DNA from: an uncultured Collinsella sp.
Lineage (GTDB): Bacteria > Actinomycetota > Coriobacteriia > Coriobacteriales > Coriobacteriaceae
NCBI GenBank assembly: GCA_958443615.1
Contig: CAUCLI010000009.1
Coordinates: 1-64,000 of the forward strand
Length of the DNA: 64,000 nucleotides
Direction: 5' to 3'
Shown here: in pieces, positions 34,929 through 44,320 of the stretch
How positions within the stretch are numbered: the first letter of the stretch is position 1
How the letters are laid out: every line of letters starts with the position of its first letter
Translations under genes and position numbers: made by a program
Notes under the pieces: generated by a model
What the model was told of the DNA's origin: nothing
The model's input: the letters and a program-made list of their open reading frames with translations, nothing else
Database searches by the model: none

Positions 34929-35627
34929 CTACTTCGTCCGTCGAGACACGCTGGCGATCAGGATTGCCAGCGAGACCTTGATCATGTAATACACGCTCGA
35001 CAGTCCACCGATGGACGAGGTGCCGCCTTGGCGCTCGCGCATCTCAACGGAAACCTCTTTGACAGACAGTCCGCTCTTAATGGCAACCGCGATTGACTCG
35101 GGCTCGGGATAGTCCACGGGATAGGTAGCGCAAAACAGATCGATCGCACGGCGACCACAGGCGCGAAAACCCGACGTCGGATCGCTCACATGGCGACCCG
35201 TACACAGCTTGAGAATAGCGGAAAGCCACGTAATCCCGACACGACGCATGAAAGTCGATTGGAAGCCGTCGGTCTTTTCCAAGAAGCGCGAGCCAATCAC
35301 CAGATCGGCCCCCGAAACAACCTCGTGCACAAGCGCGTCAAGATAAGCGGGGTCGTGCTGCCCATCGCCATCAAGCTGAATGTCGATGTCGTAGCCAAAT
35401 CGCTGTGCGTACTTGTGACCAGCCTGCACAGCACCACCGATGCCCAGATTCATGGGCAAATCGAGAACATTCAACCCATTTGAACGGCAGACATCGAGCG
35501 TGGTGTCACGCGAGCCATCGTTGACGACGATGTAGTCATAGCCGTGCTCCACAACGCCACTGACAGTGTTCAAAATGTTATCGGCCTCGTTATATGCCGG
35601 TATCACGATGAGCACCTTTGGCTCCAT
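34929..35627 (-). CDS. DPM1-like GT2 glycosyltransferase
   Basis: A 232-aa GT2 enzyme of the dolichol-phosphate-mannose-synthase type: VLIVIPAYNEADNI, VVNDGSRDTT, LGIGGAVQAGHKYA, QLDGDGQHDP and SDPTSGFRACGRRA. These usually load a sugar onto a polyprenyl phosphate. It lacks the C-terminal helices seen in the CsbB-like enzyme at 4052, and the adjacent DUF2304 protein may provide the membrane anchor. AAAGGGG precedes the ATG. It heads the leftward run that continues with the flippase, acyltransferase and GT2 genes. Confidence 0.9.
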   Translation of the reverse strand: MEPKVLIVIPAYNEADNILNTVSGVVEHGYDYIVVNDGSRDTTLDVCRSNGLNVLDLPMNLGIGGAVQAGHKYAQRFGYDIDIQLDGDGQHDPAYLDALVHEVVSGADLVIGSRFLEKTDGFQSTFMRRVGITWLSAILKLCTGRHVSDPTSGFRACGRRAIDLFCATYPVDYPEPESIAVAIKSGLSVKEVSVEMRERQGGTSSIGGLSSVYYMIKVSLAILIASVSRRTK

Positions 35628-35802
35628 GCGCGCCCCTTTCCAAACAAATTACGCCATCAACTAAGGGCGTAAGTTATGTAGTATAACGGTGAAAGCCACA
35701 TCCCATAGCCCCGCATGGCATGTGACAGCGAAAAGGCACATGGCGCGCCTGCCCATATATCCGTATCTTATAATTAGAAAAAATCGATATAAGGAGCATC
35801 CC

Positions 35803-36762
35803 GTGCAATCCGCTGTTGATATCTCCGTAGTGGTGACGACCTACAATCAAGACGAGCGCGCCTTGACGCTTACACTCAACTCGATCTTGCAGCAAATCTG
35901 CACGTCATTTGAAATCATCGTTGCAGACGATTGCTCAAAGATTGATCCCTCTCCGTTTATTCATCGATTCTTTGATGAAAAAGGGTTTGAAAACTACTCG
36001 ATTGTCCGCGCGAGCGAAAACATCGGAACGGTCGCGAATGTGGCGCGAGGCATTTCCGCTGCGTCAGGCCACATTATCAAGCCGCTCAGCCCGGGTGATG
36101 CGCTGTTTGGCCCATCAACGCTTGCCAATATCGTTCAATGCTGCAATGAGCACGACATACAGCTCGGCTTTGGCGGCATCATTTCATATTTGCCAGACGG
36201 CTCGTTCTCACCGTACAATGCACCGCGCGCCCTCGATTTGTACACATCCCCCAAGCAGGATAGCGGTGATGTACTGCGTTCGCACATCCTCAAGACTGAT
36301 TGGATACCGGGTTGCTCGCTCTTCTACGGGCGTGACCTGATGCTCCCCTATCTTCATGAGCTCGCCGACCGTGCACATGTCCGATACTGCGAGGACCTCG
36401 CGTGCCCTCTCTGCGCCGCCGACGGCGTTCACATCGGCTACCTTGGCGAACCCGTCATTTGGTATGAAATGGGCACTGGCATCTCAACATCGGGCGGCAG
36501 CGCATCGGTGCGGCGAATGTACAACGACCATCATAATTTCTATCACTACTTGCCTGAGCGCATCGTCGATCAGCAGGTGGCGTGTCGGGCCCTTCGCGCT
36601 TTTTCCCTACGCGAGTTTGTGGCGCTCCACACACCGTTTTACCGTATGGCGCAAAAACTCAAGCTTAACCAATATGCCGGGTCCAACACGTTCGACATGG
36701 CTCCGCTTGAGAAAGAGCTGCATTTTTTCAACGCTTGCCGAATGGATGTAATAACACAATGA
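35803..36762 (+). CDS. GT2 family glycosyltransferase
   Basis: A 319-aa GT2 enzyme on the plus strand, divergent from the DPM1-like gene. Motifs are ISVVVTTYNQDERAL, IIVADDCSK, ENIGTVANVARG and LSPGDAL in place of the usual DxD metal motif. I start at the GTG at 35803 because AAGGAG lies 6 nt before it (35791-35796); an upstream ATG (35689) has no RBS and would add 38 unlikely residues. A TATAAT at 35769-35774 may be its -10 box. The last intact gene of the glycan region. Confidence 0.82.
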   Translation: MQSAVDISVVVTTYNQDERALTLTLNSILQQICTSFEIIVADDCSKIDPSPFIHRFFDEKGFENYSIVRASENIGTVANVARGISAASGHIIKPLSPGDALFGPSTLANIVQCCNEHDIQLGFGGIISYLPDGSFSPYNAPRALDLYTSPKQDSGDVLRSHILKTDWIPGCSLFYGRDLMLPYLHELADRAHVRYCEDLACPLCAADGVHIGYLGEPVIWYEMGTGISTSGGSASVRRMYNDHHNFYHYLPERIVDQQVACRALRAFSLREFVALHTPFYRMAQKLKLNQYAGSNTFDMAPLEKELHFFNACRMDVITQ

Positions 36763-36967
36763 GGGAAAGTCTATGGACCCTGCTCGGCGCATGAATATGA
36801 TATCTACACTTTGTAATAACGATCACTCGATAAGATGGTCGAAGCCACAGTGAACACTTGTCGAGAACGTCTTCAAGCAGCTTATTCACGCTCGGCAACG
36901 CGAAAGGGTTCCCATGCCATATCTTAAAGTTGAGCTTCGCGACGAATATCGAGTCATTTTCTCCTAA

Positions 36968-37764
36968 CTTAACCTTCTGATTGACCTCTACTACAGCCAG
37001 ATGGCCAATGCGGAAAAGAAGGCAAGGGCCAATCGCCTTATACTCTGCTGCATGAAACAAGACGTTCAAAATGTACTAAATAACGACTACTTACCACTCA
37101 TTAATAACTTGATGTTTGGCTCGCTGGACAGCGACAACCCCATCTTGTTGGGAGTAAACCGATTAAATAACTAAACAAATGGAATCGGAAGCATCTAAAA
37201 TGCTTCGGGTTATTCAAACTCTACTGCAGAAGCCTCTCCAGGAATCGCATCGGCAATAGATTCACTGCGCCGTTTCCAGTTCAGGCTATCCAGTCAGTGT
37301 CTCCCCTTCTCAATCATGCTGGAAAGCAATGCCAAGATTCAACAATTTGAAATTGATATGGATGCATATCGTCATTCCCTGCAAGAAAAAGAAAATCAAA
37401 TGAGTTCCACCGCAGAGACTCTGATTAATAAGATTGAGGCAATGAAAGACAAGGCCTCCCTTGATCAGGTCGGTATACTAGGCATTTTTAACGCAGTAGC
37501 CTTTGTCTTCACTGGCGGTATCAACTTCGCTGGGTAATAATGTATTATACTGCCGAGACAACAAGCCCTGCAACAGCTTGTATTCTGAGCGTGTTGTTCG
37601 GATTAATTCTATGCAATATGGTTTCTGTTCTTCTTTGATTTGTCTCCATTCTTGTGGGAAAACAAGAGCAGTTACGGCAATTCGGGCTAAGTCTCTGGTT
37701 TTTTGTCAATGCAATCCTATGTGCTTTCGCTTTTGGAATTGCAGTCTTTGCTTGCCTCTGTTAA
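36968..37764 (+). pseudogene. Decayed gene for a coiled-coil, two-helix membrane protein
   Basis: One reading frame runs from about 36968 to 37537 with two in-frame TAA codons (37172, 37196). Protein-like stretches include LLIDLYYSQMANAEKKARAN and, from an ATG at 37316, a 72-residue segment with a charged coiled coil and the hydrophobic ILGIFNAVAFVFTGG. Near 37535 the frame shifts by +2; a second hydrophobic stretch and a third follow, interrupted by TGA at 37636 and ending at 37764. The layout recalls small membrane proteins with a coiled coil and ILGIF-type helix found near polysaccharide or defence genes. The 205 nt from 36763 to 36967 show no supported gene. Confidence 0.7.
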
Positions 37765-37819
37765 TTCAAATAACCGCTGTTAGCTGTTCGGACACGCTCC
37801 TTAGAAGAACATCACGCGA

Positions 37820-38098
37820 GCCGCTTCCGCTGAAACTGCTATCGCCACCATCACCGAGCCCGACATCCTCATCGTCGACGAGACGCTCTCCGTCGGAGAC
37901 GTGTTCTTCCAGGAAAAGTGCGAGAAGCGCATCCAGCACTTCATCGACGATGGCCACGTCACCGTCCTGTTCGTGAGCCACGCCATGGACCAGGTCGAGC
38001 GCATCTGCCAGCGCGCGGTCTGGATCGAGAAGGGTGACCTGCGTATGGACGGCCCCGTCGACGAGGTCTGCAAGGCATATCGCGCGCAGTTCGCGTAA
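37820..38098 (+). pseudogene. 3' fragment of a Wzt-like ABC exporter ATPase
   Basis: The last 92 codons of an ABC ATPase remain: Walker B DILIVDETLSVGD, the H-loop VLFVSHAMDQV and a terminal YRAQFA. The Walker A and signature halves are absent, and homology begins abruptly near ATITEPD. It is very GC-rich and abuts the AT-richer decayed gene, so a deletion or recombination joined them. It is the remnant of an exporter other than the intact Wzt at 18905. Confidence 0.85.
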
Positions 38099-38519
38099 AT
38101 CGCCGCTTTGCCCAATCACGCCTAAGCGTGTTTAGGCAAATCTCATACCAGCAAGGCAGGAATGGGGCTCACCGCCCTTCCTCATAGTGCGGGCGCCGCT
38201 CATACTGCATTCAATCAGACCAAGGACGTAACATCAGGTCAAGATTCCGAGCAAGGACGCTAAAGGGTCGCCTCTGGCGAACGTTTCCAAGCCCCATCGA
38301 TGGCCCTGGGCTAGAGCCAAGCATAAAACCGCAGGAAACGAATTTCTGGAATCCAGATGGCAAGCCAAACTGCTTCAAAACATTCGCCAGAGACGACCTT
38401 TCGTCGCGTGCGATTCATCTGGAGATTGCAGCATTGAATATTTCGATAGTTATATAAGAGATGTTGCATATTAATTAATCTGAGGTCAAAGACAGCCCAA
38501 GATGGGGATTCGCATCGAG
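38099..38519. other. Gene-free spacer with small hairpins
   Basis: No coding frame is convincing here. GCCTAA/TTAGGC (38120-38125, 38132-38137) is a short hairpin after the wzt fragment. An imperfect inverted repeat spans 38263-38400 (separate entry). The stretch 38440-38480 is AT-rich and faces the end of the Rrf2 gene. Confidence 0.6.
38263..38400. repeat. 138-bp element with imperfect inverted ends
   Basis: The left arm 38263-38286 (core CTCTGGCGAA) matches the reverse complement of 38378-38400 except for two substitutions and one inserted base. A 13-bp palindrome TCTGGAATCCAGA lies inside at 38345-38357. It has no ORF. It could be a MITE-like element or encode a long hairpin RNA. Confidence 0.65.
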
Positions 38520-39104
38520 CTACAAGTGCACGTCGATGCTGACCTCCGGCACACGCGCGAGCTCGGCGAGGGTCACGCCGTCGACATAGGCGTCGATCGT
38601 CTCCTCGAGACCCGTCCAAAACTTCACGGTCGAGCACAGGTCGCTGCGCCCGCAGGCCCCATCGAGGCCCTCGCATGCCACGGTCGAACGCTCGCCCTCC
38701 GCGGCACGCAGGATATCTCCGGCACGCACGTCGGCCGCAGGCTTTGCCAGCACGTAACCGCCGCCCTTGCCTCGCACGCTCCGCAGCAGGCCCGCATTCA
38801 TGAGCGGGCGCACGAGCTGCTCCAAATACTTGAGAGAAATCCCCTCGCGCTCGGCGACCTCGCGCAGAGAGACCTTGGTCTGCGGACGCATGGAAGGCGC
38901 AGGTTGCGCGGAGGGCGCGGCCTTCTCCGAGGCAGCCCCCGTCGAAACCTCGGTGTCCCCCGCTGCCACGAGGACGCCAGAAGCATCATCCGAACCAGGG
39001 CCCACGCTCGCGACGGACCCGCTCTCCCCGACCGGGTCCCCGCCGATGGCCGCGATGTAGATCATCAGCTTGAGCGCATAGCGGCCCTTAGAGGAAATGA
39101 GCAT
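38520..39104 (-). CDS. Rrf2-family Fe-S regulator, likely SUF repressor
   Basis: A 194-aa Rrf2/IscR-type winged-helix protein. MLISSKGRYALKLMIYIA is the usual first helix, and VSLREVAEREGISLKYLEQL plus GKGGGYVLAKP give the recognition helix and wing. Three Cys in C-x6-C-x5-C (VACEGLDGACGRSDLC) would hold a [2Fe-2S] cluster. About 50 residues rich in Ala, Ser, Gly and Pro (roughly 25-77) are inserted between helix 1 and the recognition unit, where normal members have a few residues. It is divergent from sufC across a 217-nt gap, the expected place for a SUF regulator sensing cluster status. Confidence 0.9.
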   Translation of the reverse strand: MLISSKGRYALKLMIYIAAIGGDPVGESGSVASVGPGSDDASGVLVAAGDTEVSTGAASEKAAPSAQPAPSMRPQTKVSLREVAEREGISLKYLEQLVRPLMNAGLLRSVRGKGGGYVLAKPAADVRAGDILRAAEGERSTVACEGLDGACGRSDLCSTVKFWTGLEETIDAYVDGVTLAELARVPEVSIDVHL

Positions 39105-39321
39105 GGACGAACCCCCTTGCGGTAAACCGTGTGGAGCAACACGAGCACCGACGAAACATCGGCATATTCTCCCAGAAATCGGCTATCATCGTATCGTTAA
39201 TCCGAGTGAACTTCTAGAGTTTAACGCGGATCGCGCCAAGGCAAAGAACCTTCCCGCCGGGATCCCGCACCCTGAACGGACGGCGTGCCGCGCAGGTCCG
39301 CGCACCTCGAAAGGATTTGAT

Positions 39322-40227
39322 ATGAGCGCAACACCCCTGCTCAACATCGCCGGCCTCACCGCCTCCGTGGACGAAAAGACCATCCTCCGGGGCATCGACC
39401 TCGCCGTCGGCGCAGGCGAGACCCACGTCCTCATGGGACCCAACGGTGCCGGTAAATCCACCATGGGCCACGGCAGCATGGGCGACCCGGTCTACACTGT
39501 GAACGAGGGCACCATCACCTTCGACGGCGCCGACATCACCGACCTCTCCTGCGACAAGCGCTCCCGCGCCGGCCTCTTCCTCTCCTTCCAGGCCCCCGTC
39601 GAGATCCCCGGCGTGCCGTTGTCCAGCTTCCTGCGCGCGACAGTAGCCGGCCGCCCCGGCCTGGAGATGAAGGGCAAGGAGTTCCGCCGCCGCGTGAAGG
39701 AACTCGCCGCCGAGCTCGACATGGACACCGCCTACCTCAATCGCGAGCTGGGCGTGGGCTTCTCCGGCGGTGAGAAGAAGAAGGTCGAGATGCTGCAGCT
39801 GTTGCTGCTAAGCCCTAAGCTCGCCATCCTGGACGAGACCGACTCCGGTCTGGACGTCGACGCCCTCGGCGTGGTCTCCCGCGGCATGGACGCCTACCGC
39901 AAGAGCACCGACGGCTCGCTCGTCATCATCACCCACAACACGCGCATCCTCGAGCATCTCGAGGTCGACCGCGTCCATGTGATGGTCAACGGCCGCATCG
40001 TCCGCGAGGACGACGCCTCGCTCATCCCTTGGATCGACGCAAACGGCTTTGACTCCTTCGAGCGCGAGGCCGCAGCCCAGCTCGCCGCCGAGCAGGCCGC
40101 TCAGCCCGCGCCCGCCGTCGACCCCGTGCGCGCCGCCTCGATGAACCTCGGCGCCGGCATGGTGCAGTCCCTGCGCGCCACGCTCGATGGCAACGGCGCC
40201 GCCTGCGGCTCCGCCGACAAGCAGTAA
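39322..40227 (+). CDS. sufC: Fe-S assembly ATPase SufC
   Basis: The 301-aa ABC-type ATPase drives the SufBCD scaffold. Walker A MGPNGAGKST, signature GFSGGEKKK, Walker B LAILDETDSGLD and the ITHNTR H-loop are clear. I start at the ATG at 39322 with AAAGGA upstream, not at the long upstream frame that crosses the promoter region. It carries about 50 extra C-terminal residues rich in Ala beyond the usual 250. First gene of sufCBDSU, 10 nt before sufB. Confidence 0.96.
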   Translation: MSATPLLNIAGLTASVDEKTILRGIDLAVGAGETHVLMGPNGAGKSTMGHGSMGDPVYTVNEGTITFDGADITDLSCDKRSRAGLFLSFQAPVEIPGVPLSSFLRATVAGRPGLEMKGKEFRRRVKELAAELDMDTAYLNRELGVGFSGGEKKKVEMLQLLLLSPKLAILDETDSGLDVDALGVVSRGMDAYRKSTDGSLVIITHNTRILEHLEVDRVHVMVNGRIVREDDASLIPWIDANGFDSFEREAAAQLAAEQAAQPAPAVDPVRAASMNLGAGMVQSLRATLDGNGAACGSADKQ

Positions 40228-40237
40228 GGGGCCCGCG

Positions 40238-41650
40238 ATGGCAAAGAACCGCACCGAGGTCGCGGACATCGACCGCAGCCTCTACGACTTCTCGTACGGC
40301 GAGGAGGGCTTCGAGCGCCTGGACGCCGGCCTCGCGCCCGACATCGTGCGCGAGATCTCCGAGCGCAAGAACGAGCCCGCCTGGATGCTCGAGCGCCGCC
40401 TCAAATCGCTCGAGATCTACCACAACACGCCCAACCCCACCTGGGGTCCGGGCATCGAGGGCCTGGACATGGATCACATCGTGACCTACGTCAAGCCCAA
40501 CACCGACCAGAAGAACGACTGGGAGTCCGTCCCCGACGACATCAAGAACACCTTCGAGCGCCTCGGCATCCCCGAGGCGGAGCGCAGCTACCTCGCGGGC
40601 GTGGGCGCGCAGTACGACTCCGAGCTCGTCTACCACAACATGCAGGACACCGCCGCCAAGATGGGCATCGTCTACTCCGGCATCGAGGAGGCCCTGCAGG
40701 TCCCCGAGTGGGAGGCCATCATCCGCGAGAAGTTCATGACGCTCATCCCGCCCACCGACCACAAGTTCGCCGCGCTCCACGGCGCGGTGTGGTCCGGCGG
40801 CTCCTTCGTCTACGTGCCGAAGGGCGTCAAACTCGACTTCCCGCTGCAGAGCTACTTCCGCTTGAACGCCAAGGGCGCCGGCCAGTTCGAGCACACGCTC
40901 ATCGTGGTCGAGGACGACGCGGACCTGCACTTCATCGAGGGTTGCTCCGCACCCAAGTACAACGTGGCCAACCTGCACGCGGGCGCTGTCGAGCTCTTCG
41001 TGGGCAAGCGCGCGCACCTGCGGTACTCGACCATCGAGAACTGGTCGAAGAACATGTACAACCTGAACACCAAGCGCGCCCGCTGCGAGGAGGAGGGCGA
41101 GATCGAGTGGATCTCGGGCTCCTTCGGCAGCCACGTGGGCTACCTCTACCCCATGAGCGTGCTGTCCGGCCGCAAGAGCCGCTCTAGCTTCACCGGCATC
41201 ACGTTCGCCGGCACCGGCCAGAACCTCGACACCGGCTGCAAGGTCGTGCTGGGTGCGCCCGACACCACCGCCACCGTTGAGACCAAGTCCATCTCCAAGG
41301 GCGGCGGCATCTCCACCTTCCGCAGCTCCATCGTGGCAACACCTGCCGCCGAGGGTGCCGCGGCGAGCGTCTCGTGCCAGTCGCTCATGCTCGACGGCAT
41401 CAGCCGTTCGGACACCATCCCCGCGATGGACATCCGCGCCAAGAACGTCGACATCGGACATGAGGCGACCATCGGCCGCATCGGCGACGACAAGATCTTC
41501 TACCTCATGAGCCGCGGCATCTCCGAGGAGGAGGCTCGCACCATGATCGTGAACGGCTTTGCGAACCCCGTTTCCAAGGAGCTCCCGCTCGAATACGCCG
41601 TCGAGATGAACAACCTGATCAAGCTCGAGATGGAAGGGGCGATCGGATAA
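40238..41650 (+). CDS. sufB: Fe-S assembly scaffold SufB
   Basis: SufB (470 aa) is the core scaffold on which the cluster forms, together with SufC and SufD. Typical stretches are GIVYSGIEEALQ, GSFVYVPKGVKLDFPLQSYF, HFIEGCSAPKY and GNxxGISxxIA-type ends such as MSRGISEEEART. Length is standard. The ATG at 40238 follows GGGGCCCGCG. The stop overlaps the sufD start (TAATG). Confidence 0.96.
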   Translation: MAKNRTEVADIDRSLYDFSYGEEGFERLDAGLAPDIVREISERKNEPAWMLERRLKSLEIYHNTPNPTWGPGIEGLDMDHIVTYVKPNTDQKNDWESVPDDIKNTFERLGIPEAERSYLAGVGAQYDSELVYHNMQDTAAKMGIVYSGIEEALQVPEWEAIIREKFMTLIPPTDHKFAALHGAVWSGGSFVYVPKGVKLDFPLQSYFRLNAKGAGQFEHTLIVVEDDADLHFIEGCSAPKYNVANLHAGAVELFVGKRAHLRYSTIENWSKNMYNLNTKRARCEEEGEIEWISGSFGSHVGYLYPMSVLSGRKSRSSFTGITFAGTGQNLDTGCKVVLGAPDTTATVETKSISKGGGISTFRSSIVATPAAEGAAASVSCQSLMLDGISRSDTIPAMDIRAKNVDIGHEATIGRIGDDKIFYLMSRGISEEEARTMIVNGFANPVSKELPLEYAVEMNNLIKLEMEGAIG

Positions 41651-42912
41651 TGAAGATGCCAGGTATGACCATCCGCCATGCGTCCGCCATGCCCGCCCCC
41701 ACCTGGAGCTGGCTCAAGATGAACGACGTCACGATTCAGATCCCCGACGACCTCGAACGCAACTGCCAGGTCGAGATCGAGGCGGGCGACACGCTCGACA
41801 ACACCACGAGCTTCGAAGGCTCCGTCGCCGGGCTCCAGGCGCGCATCGACGCCGAGCGCGCGGGCGAGCCCGCCGATGAGCGCGCCATGATCGCCGCCGC
41901 CACCGGCGCCGACCGCGGGGCCGAAAAGCTCGACATCCCCGCGCTCTCCACCTATGAGCATCGCGCCGTGCGCTCCGAGGTCTCCGGCGACATCGCGAAC
42001 GACTTCGAGACCGGTGTGGGCGCCGACATGCGCGCCTACCTCAACTTCCTCGCGGGCGGCACCGCCGTGCTCGCCACCGAGGGGGGCGAGGAAGCCGAGG
42101 CAACGATCCGCGTCACCACGCGCGAGGGCGAGGCGTCGGGTGCCAGCATCGACGTCGTCGCGGCGCCCGACTCCACCTTCTCCATCGCGTTCTCCCTCGA
42201 CAGTGCCGCCGACGCCCCCGCGTTCATGGGCTCCACCATGCGCGTGTTCGCCGGCGCCGGCGCACGCGTCGACATCACGGTGTACCTCACCGCGAGCGAT
42301 GCCGTCACCTGCGTGGAGGACTCCGGCTTCGTGCTCGATAAGGACGCTCGCGTGAGCGTGCGCCACGTGGTCCTGGGCGGTGCCTTCACCGCCACCGGCC
42401 TCGCGGCCGACCTGCGTGGGGACCGTTCCCGCATCGACGTCGACACGAGCTACCTCGCCGCCGGCTCCCAGCAGCGCGACTTCAACTACATCATCCGCCA
42501 CCGCGGGCGCAAGACCATCTCCAACATGGATGCCAACGGCGTGCTCACGGGCACGTCCAAGAAGTGCCTGCGCGGCACCATCGACCTCATCCACGGGGCC
42601 AAGGGCGCCGAGGGCAACGAGCGCGAGACCGTGCTTTTGGCGAGCAAGGGCGTGGACAACAAGACCGTCCCGAACATCCTGTGCGACGAGGACGACGTCG
42701 CGGGCAACCACGGCGCGACCATCGGCCACGTGCGTCCCGAGCAGCTCTTCTACGCGGCCTGCCGCGGCCTGTCCCAAGAGCAGACCGAGGCCCTGTTCCT
42801 CTCCGCGAAGCTCGAGGACGCCGCGCTGCGCTCGCCCAACGACGCCGTGCGCGCCAACGTCGTGCGCCTCGGCAACCAGATCATCCCGCATTTCGAGGAG
42901 GAGATCGCGTGA
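41650..42912 (+). CDS. sufD: Fe-S assembly protein SufD
   Basis: A 420-aa SufB-family paralogue in the SufD position. The C-terminal beta-helix carries RDFNYIIRHRGRKTISNMDANGV, HVRPEQLFYAACRGLSQEQTEAL and a final FEEE. The N-terminal region (MTIRHASAMPAPTWSWLKMN) resembles SufD, which binds SufB to form the hetero-complex. It starts in TAATG with sufB and ends in GTGA with sufS, so the three are tightly coupled. Confidence 0.92.
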   Translation: MKMPGMTIRHASAMPAPTWSWLKMNDVTIQIPDDLERNCQVEIEAGDTLDNTTSFEGSVAGLQARIDAERAGEPADERAMIAAATGADRGAEKLDIPALSTYEHRAVRSEVSGDIANDFETGVGADMRAYLNFLAGGTAVLATEGGEEAEATIRVTTREGEASGASIDVVAAPDSTFSIAFSLDSAADAPAFMGSTMRVFAGAGARVDITVYLTASDAVTCVEDSGFVLDKDARVSVRHVVLGGAFTATGLAADLRGDRSRIDVDTSYLAAGSQQRDFNYIIRHRGRKTISNMDANGVLTGTSKKCLRGTIDLIHGAKGAEGNERETVLLASKGVDNKTVPNILCDEDDVAGNHGATIGHVRPEQLFYAACRGLSQEQTEALFLSAKLEDAALRSPNDAVRANVVRLGNQIIPHFEEEIA

Positions 42913-44252
42913 TCGACACCGAGAACGTGACGTGCGACACCTGCACGGCTCCGTCTGAATTCGTCTTCGACGCGTCCGACGAGATCAGCCGCGGCTGGCC
43001 GCGTGTCGATATCGAGCTCAACCCCTTCAAGGGCGACTTCCCGCTGCTCGCCCAGCACCCCGAGCTCGCCTTCCTGGACAGCGGCGCCACCGCGCAGCGC
43101 CCCGCCTGCGTGCTCGAGGCGCAGAAGAGCTTCTACGAGACGATGAACGCCAACCCGCTGCGCGGCCTGTACTCGCTCTCCGTCGAGGCGACCGAGGCCA
43201 TCGCGAAGGTCCGCGCCCAGATCGCCGAGCTCATCGGCGCCGTGGACGGGCGCGGTCGCGCCCGCGCCAACGAGGTCGTCTTCTGCCGCAACACGAGCGA
43301 GGCGCTGAACATCGTGGCCAAGGGCTTCGCCCCGCATGTGCTCGGGCCCGGCGACGAGGTGGTCATCTCCATCATGGAGCACCATTCCAACCTCATCCCC
43401 TGGCAGCAGGTCTGCCGTGAGACCGGCGCGAAGCTCGTCTACCTCTACCCAACCCCCACCGGCCAGATCACCGACGACGAGATCGCCGCCAAGATCGGCC
43501 CCGCGACCAAGATCGTCTCCTGCGGGCACGTGTCCAACGTGCTCGGCGTGGAGAACCCCATCGCCAAGCTCGCCGCGGCCGCGCACGCCAACGGCGCCTA
43601 CATGGTGGTCGACGCCGCGCAGTCCATCCCGCACATGGCCCTCGACGTGCAGGAGCTCGGTGCCGATTTCCTGGCCTTCTCCGCTCACAAGGCGCTCGGC
43701 CCCATGGGCGTCGGCGTGCTGTGGGGTCGCATGGACCTGCTCGACCGCACCGACCCGGTCTACACCGGCGGCGAGATGATCGACTCCGTCACCGAGCAGG
43801 GAGCCACCTGGGCCCCCGTGCCCGAGAAGTTCGAGGCCGGCACGCAGGACGCCGCGGGCATCTACGCCACGGGCGTCGCGCTGGACTACCTCGTGAACAA
43901 AATCGGCTACGAGACGGTCGCCGAGCGCGAGCGCGCACTCGTCCACTACGCCATGAGCCGTATGGTCGAGCTTCCCTTCGTCGACATCGTCGGGTCCATC
44001 TACTGGGACCAGCACCACGGCGCCATCAGCTTCAACGTGCGCGGCATCCACCCGCACGACGTCGCCAGCATCATGGACATGGACGGCGTGTGCATCCGCG
44101 CAGGCCACCATTGCGCCCAGCCGCTGCTCACCTGGCTTCAGGTCGAGAACCTCGCCTGCTGCCGCGCCAGCATCGCCTTCTACAACGACAAGTACGATAT
44201 CGACCGCTTCATCGACTCCCTGAACCATGTCTGGAACGTCTTCCACAGCTAG
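42909..44252 (+). CDS. sufS: Cysteine desulfurase SufS
   Basis: This 447-aa PLP enzyme removes sulfur from cysteine for cluster assembly. The Schiff-base Lys is in SAHKALGPMG and the persulfide Cys in RAGHHCAQP; EHHSNLIPW and DAAQSIPHM are family motifs. The start is a GTG overlapping the sufD TGA (GTGA at 42909-42912). The protein begins with about 40 extra residues containing CDTC (Cys9 and Cys12), absent from typical SufS. A 33-bp palindrome follows the stop by 10 nt. Confidence 0.95.
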   Translation: MIDTENVTCDTCTAPSEFVFDASDEISRGWPRVDIELNPFKGDFPLLAQHPELAFLDSGATAQRPACVLEAQKSFYETMNANPLRGLYSLSVEATEAIAKVRAQIAELIGAVDGRGRARANEVVFCRNTSEALNIVAKGFAPHVLGPGDEVVISIMEHHSNLIPWQQVCRETGAKLVYLYPTPTGQITDDEIAAKIGPATKIVSCGHVSNVLGVENPIAKLAAAAHANGAYMVVDAAQSIPHMALDVQELGADFLAFSAHKALGPMGVGVLWGRMDLLDRTDPVYTGGEMIDSVTEQGATWAPVPEKFEAGTQDAAGIYATGVALDYLVNKIGYETVAERERALVHYAMSRMVELPFVDIVGSIYWDQHHGAISFNVRGIHPHDVASIMDMDGVCIRAGHHCAQPLLTWLQVENLACCRASIAFYNDKYDIDRFIDSLNHVWNVFHS

Positions 44253-44262
44253 TCGCACGCGC

Positions 44263-44295
44263 ACCTCAATTTAGGGACAGTCCCTAAATTGAGGT
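44263..44295. repeat. 33-bp perfect palindrome, sufS-sufU spacer
   Basis: ACCTCAATTTAGGGAC (44263-44278), one central A, then its exact complement (44280-44295). Near-identical copies lie at 44752-44790 and 63435-63467. It sits between sufS and sufU, 25 nt before the sufU start, so it will form a hairpin in the operon mRNA. No T-tract follows. REP-like. Confidence 0.9.
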
Positions 44296-44320
44296 TTTCA
44301 GTACACGAAAGGACCCGAAC

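Noticed and set aside
36728..37069. 113-codon minus-strand frame
   Set aside because: No similarity recognised, no RBS; the plus strand of 36968-37069 has better protein-like sequence belonging to the decayed gene.
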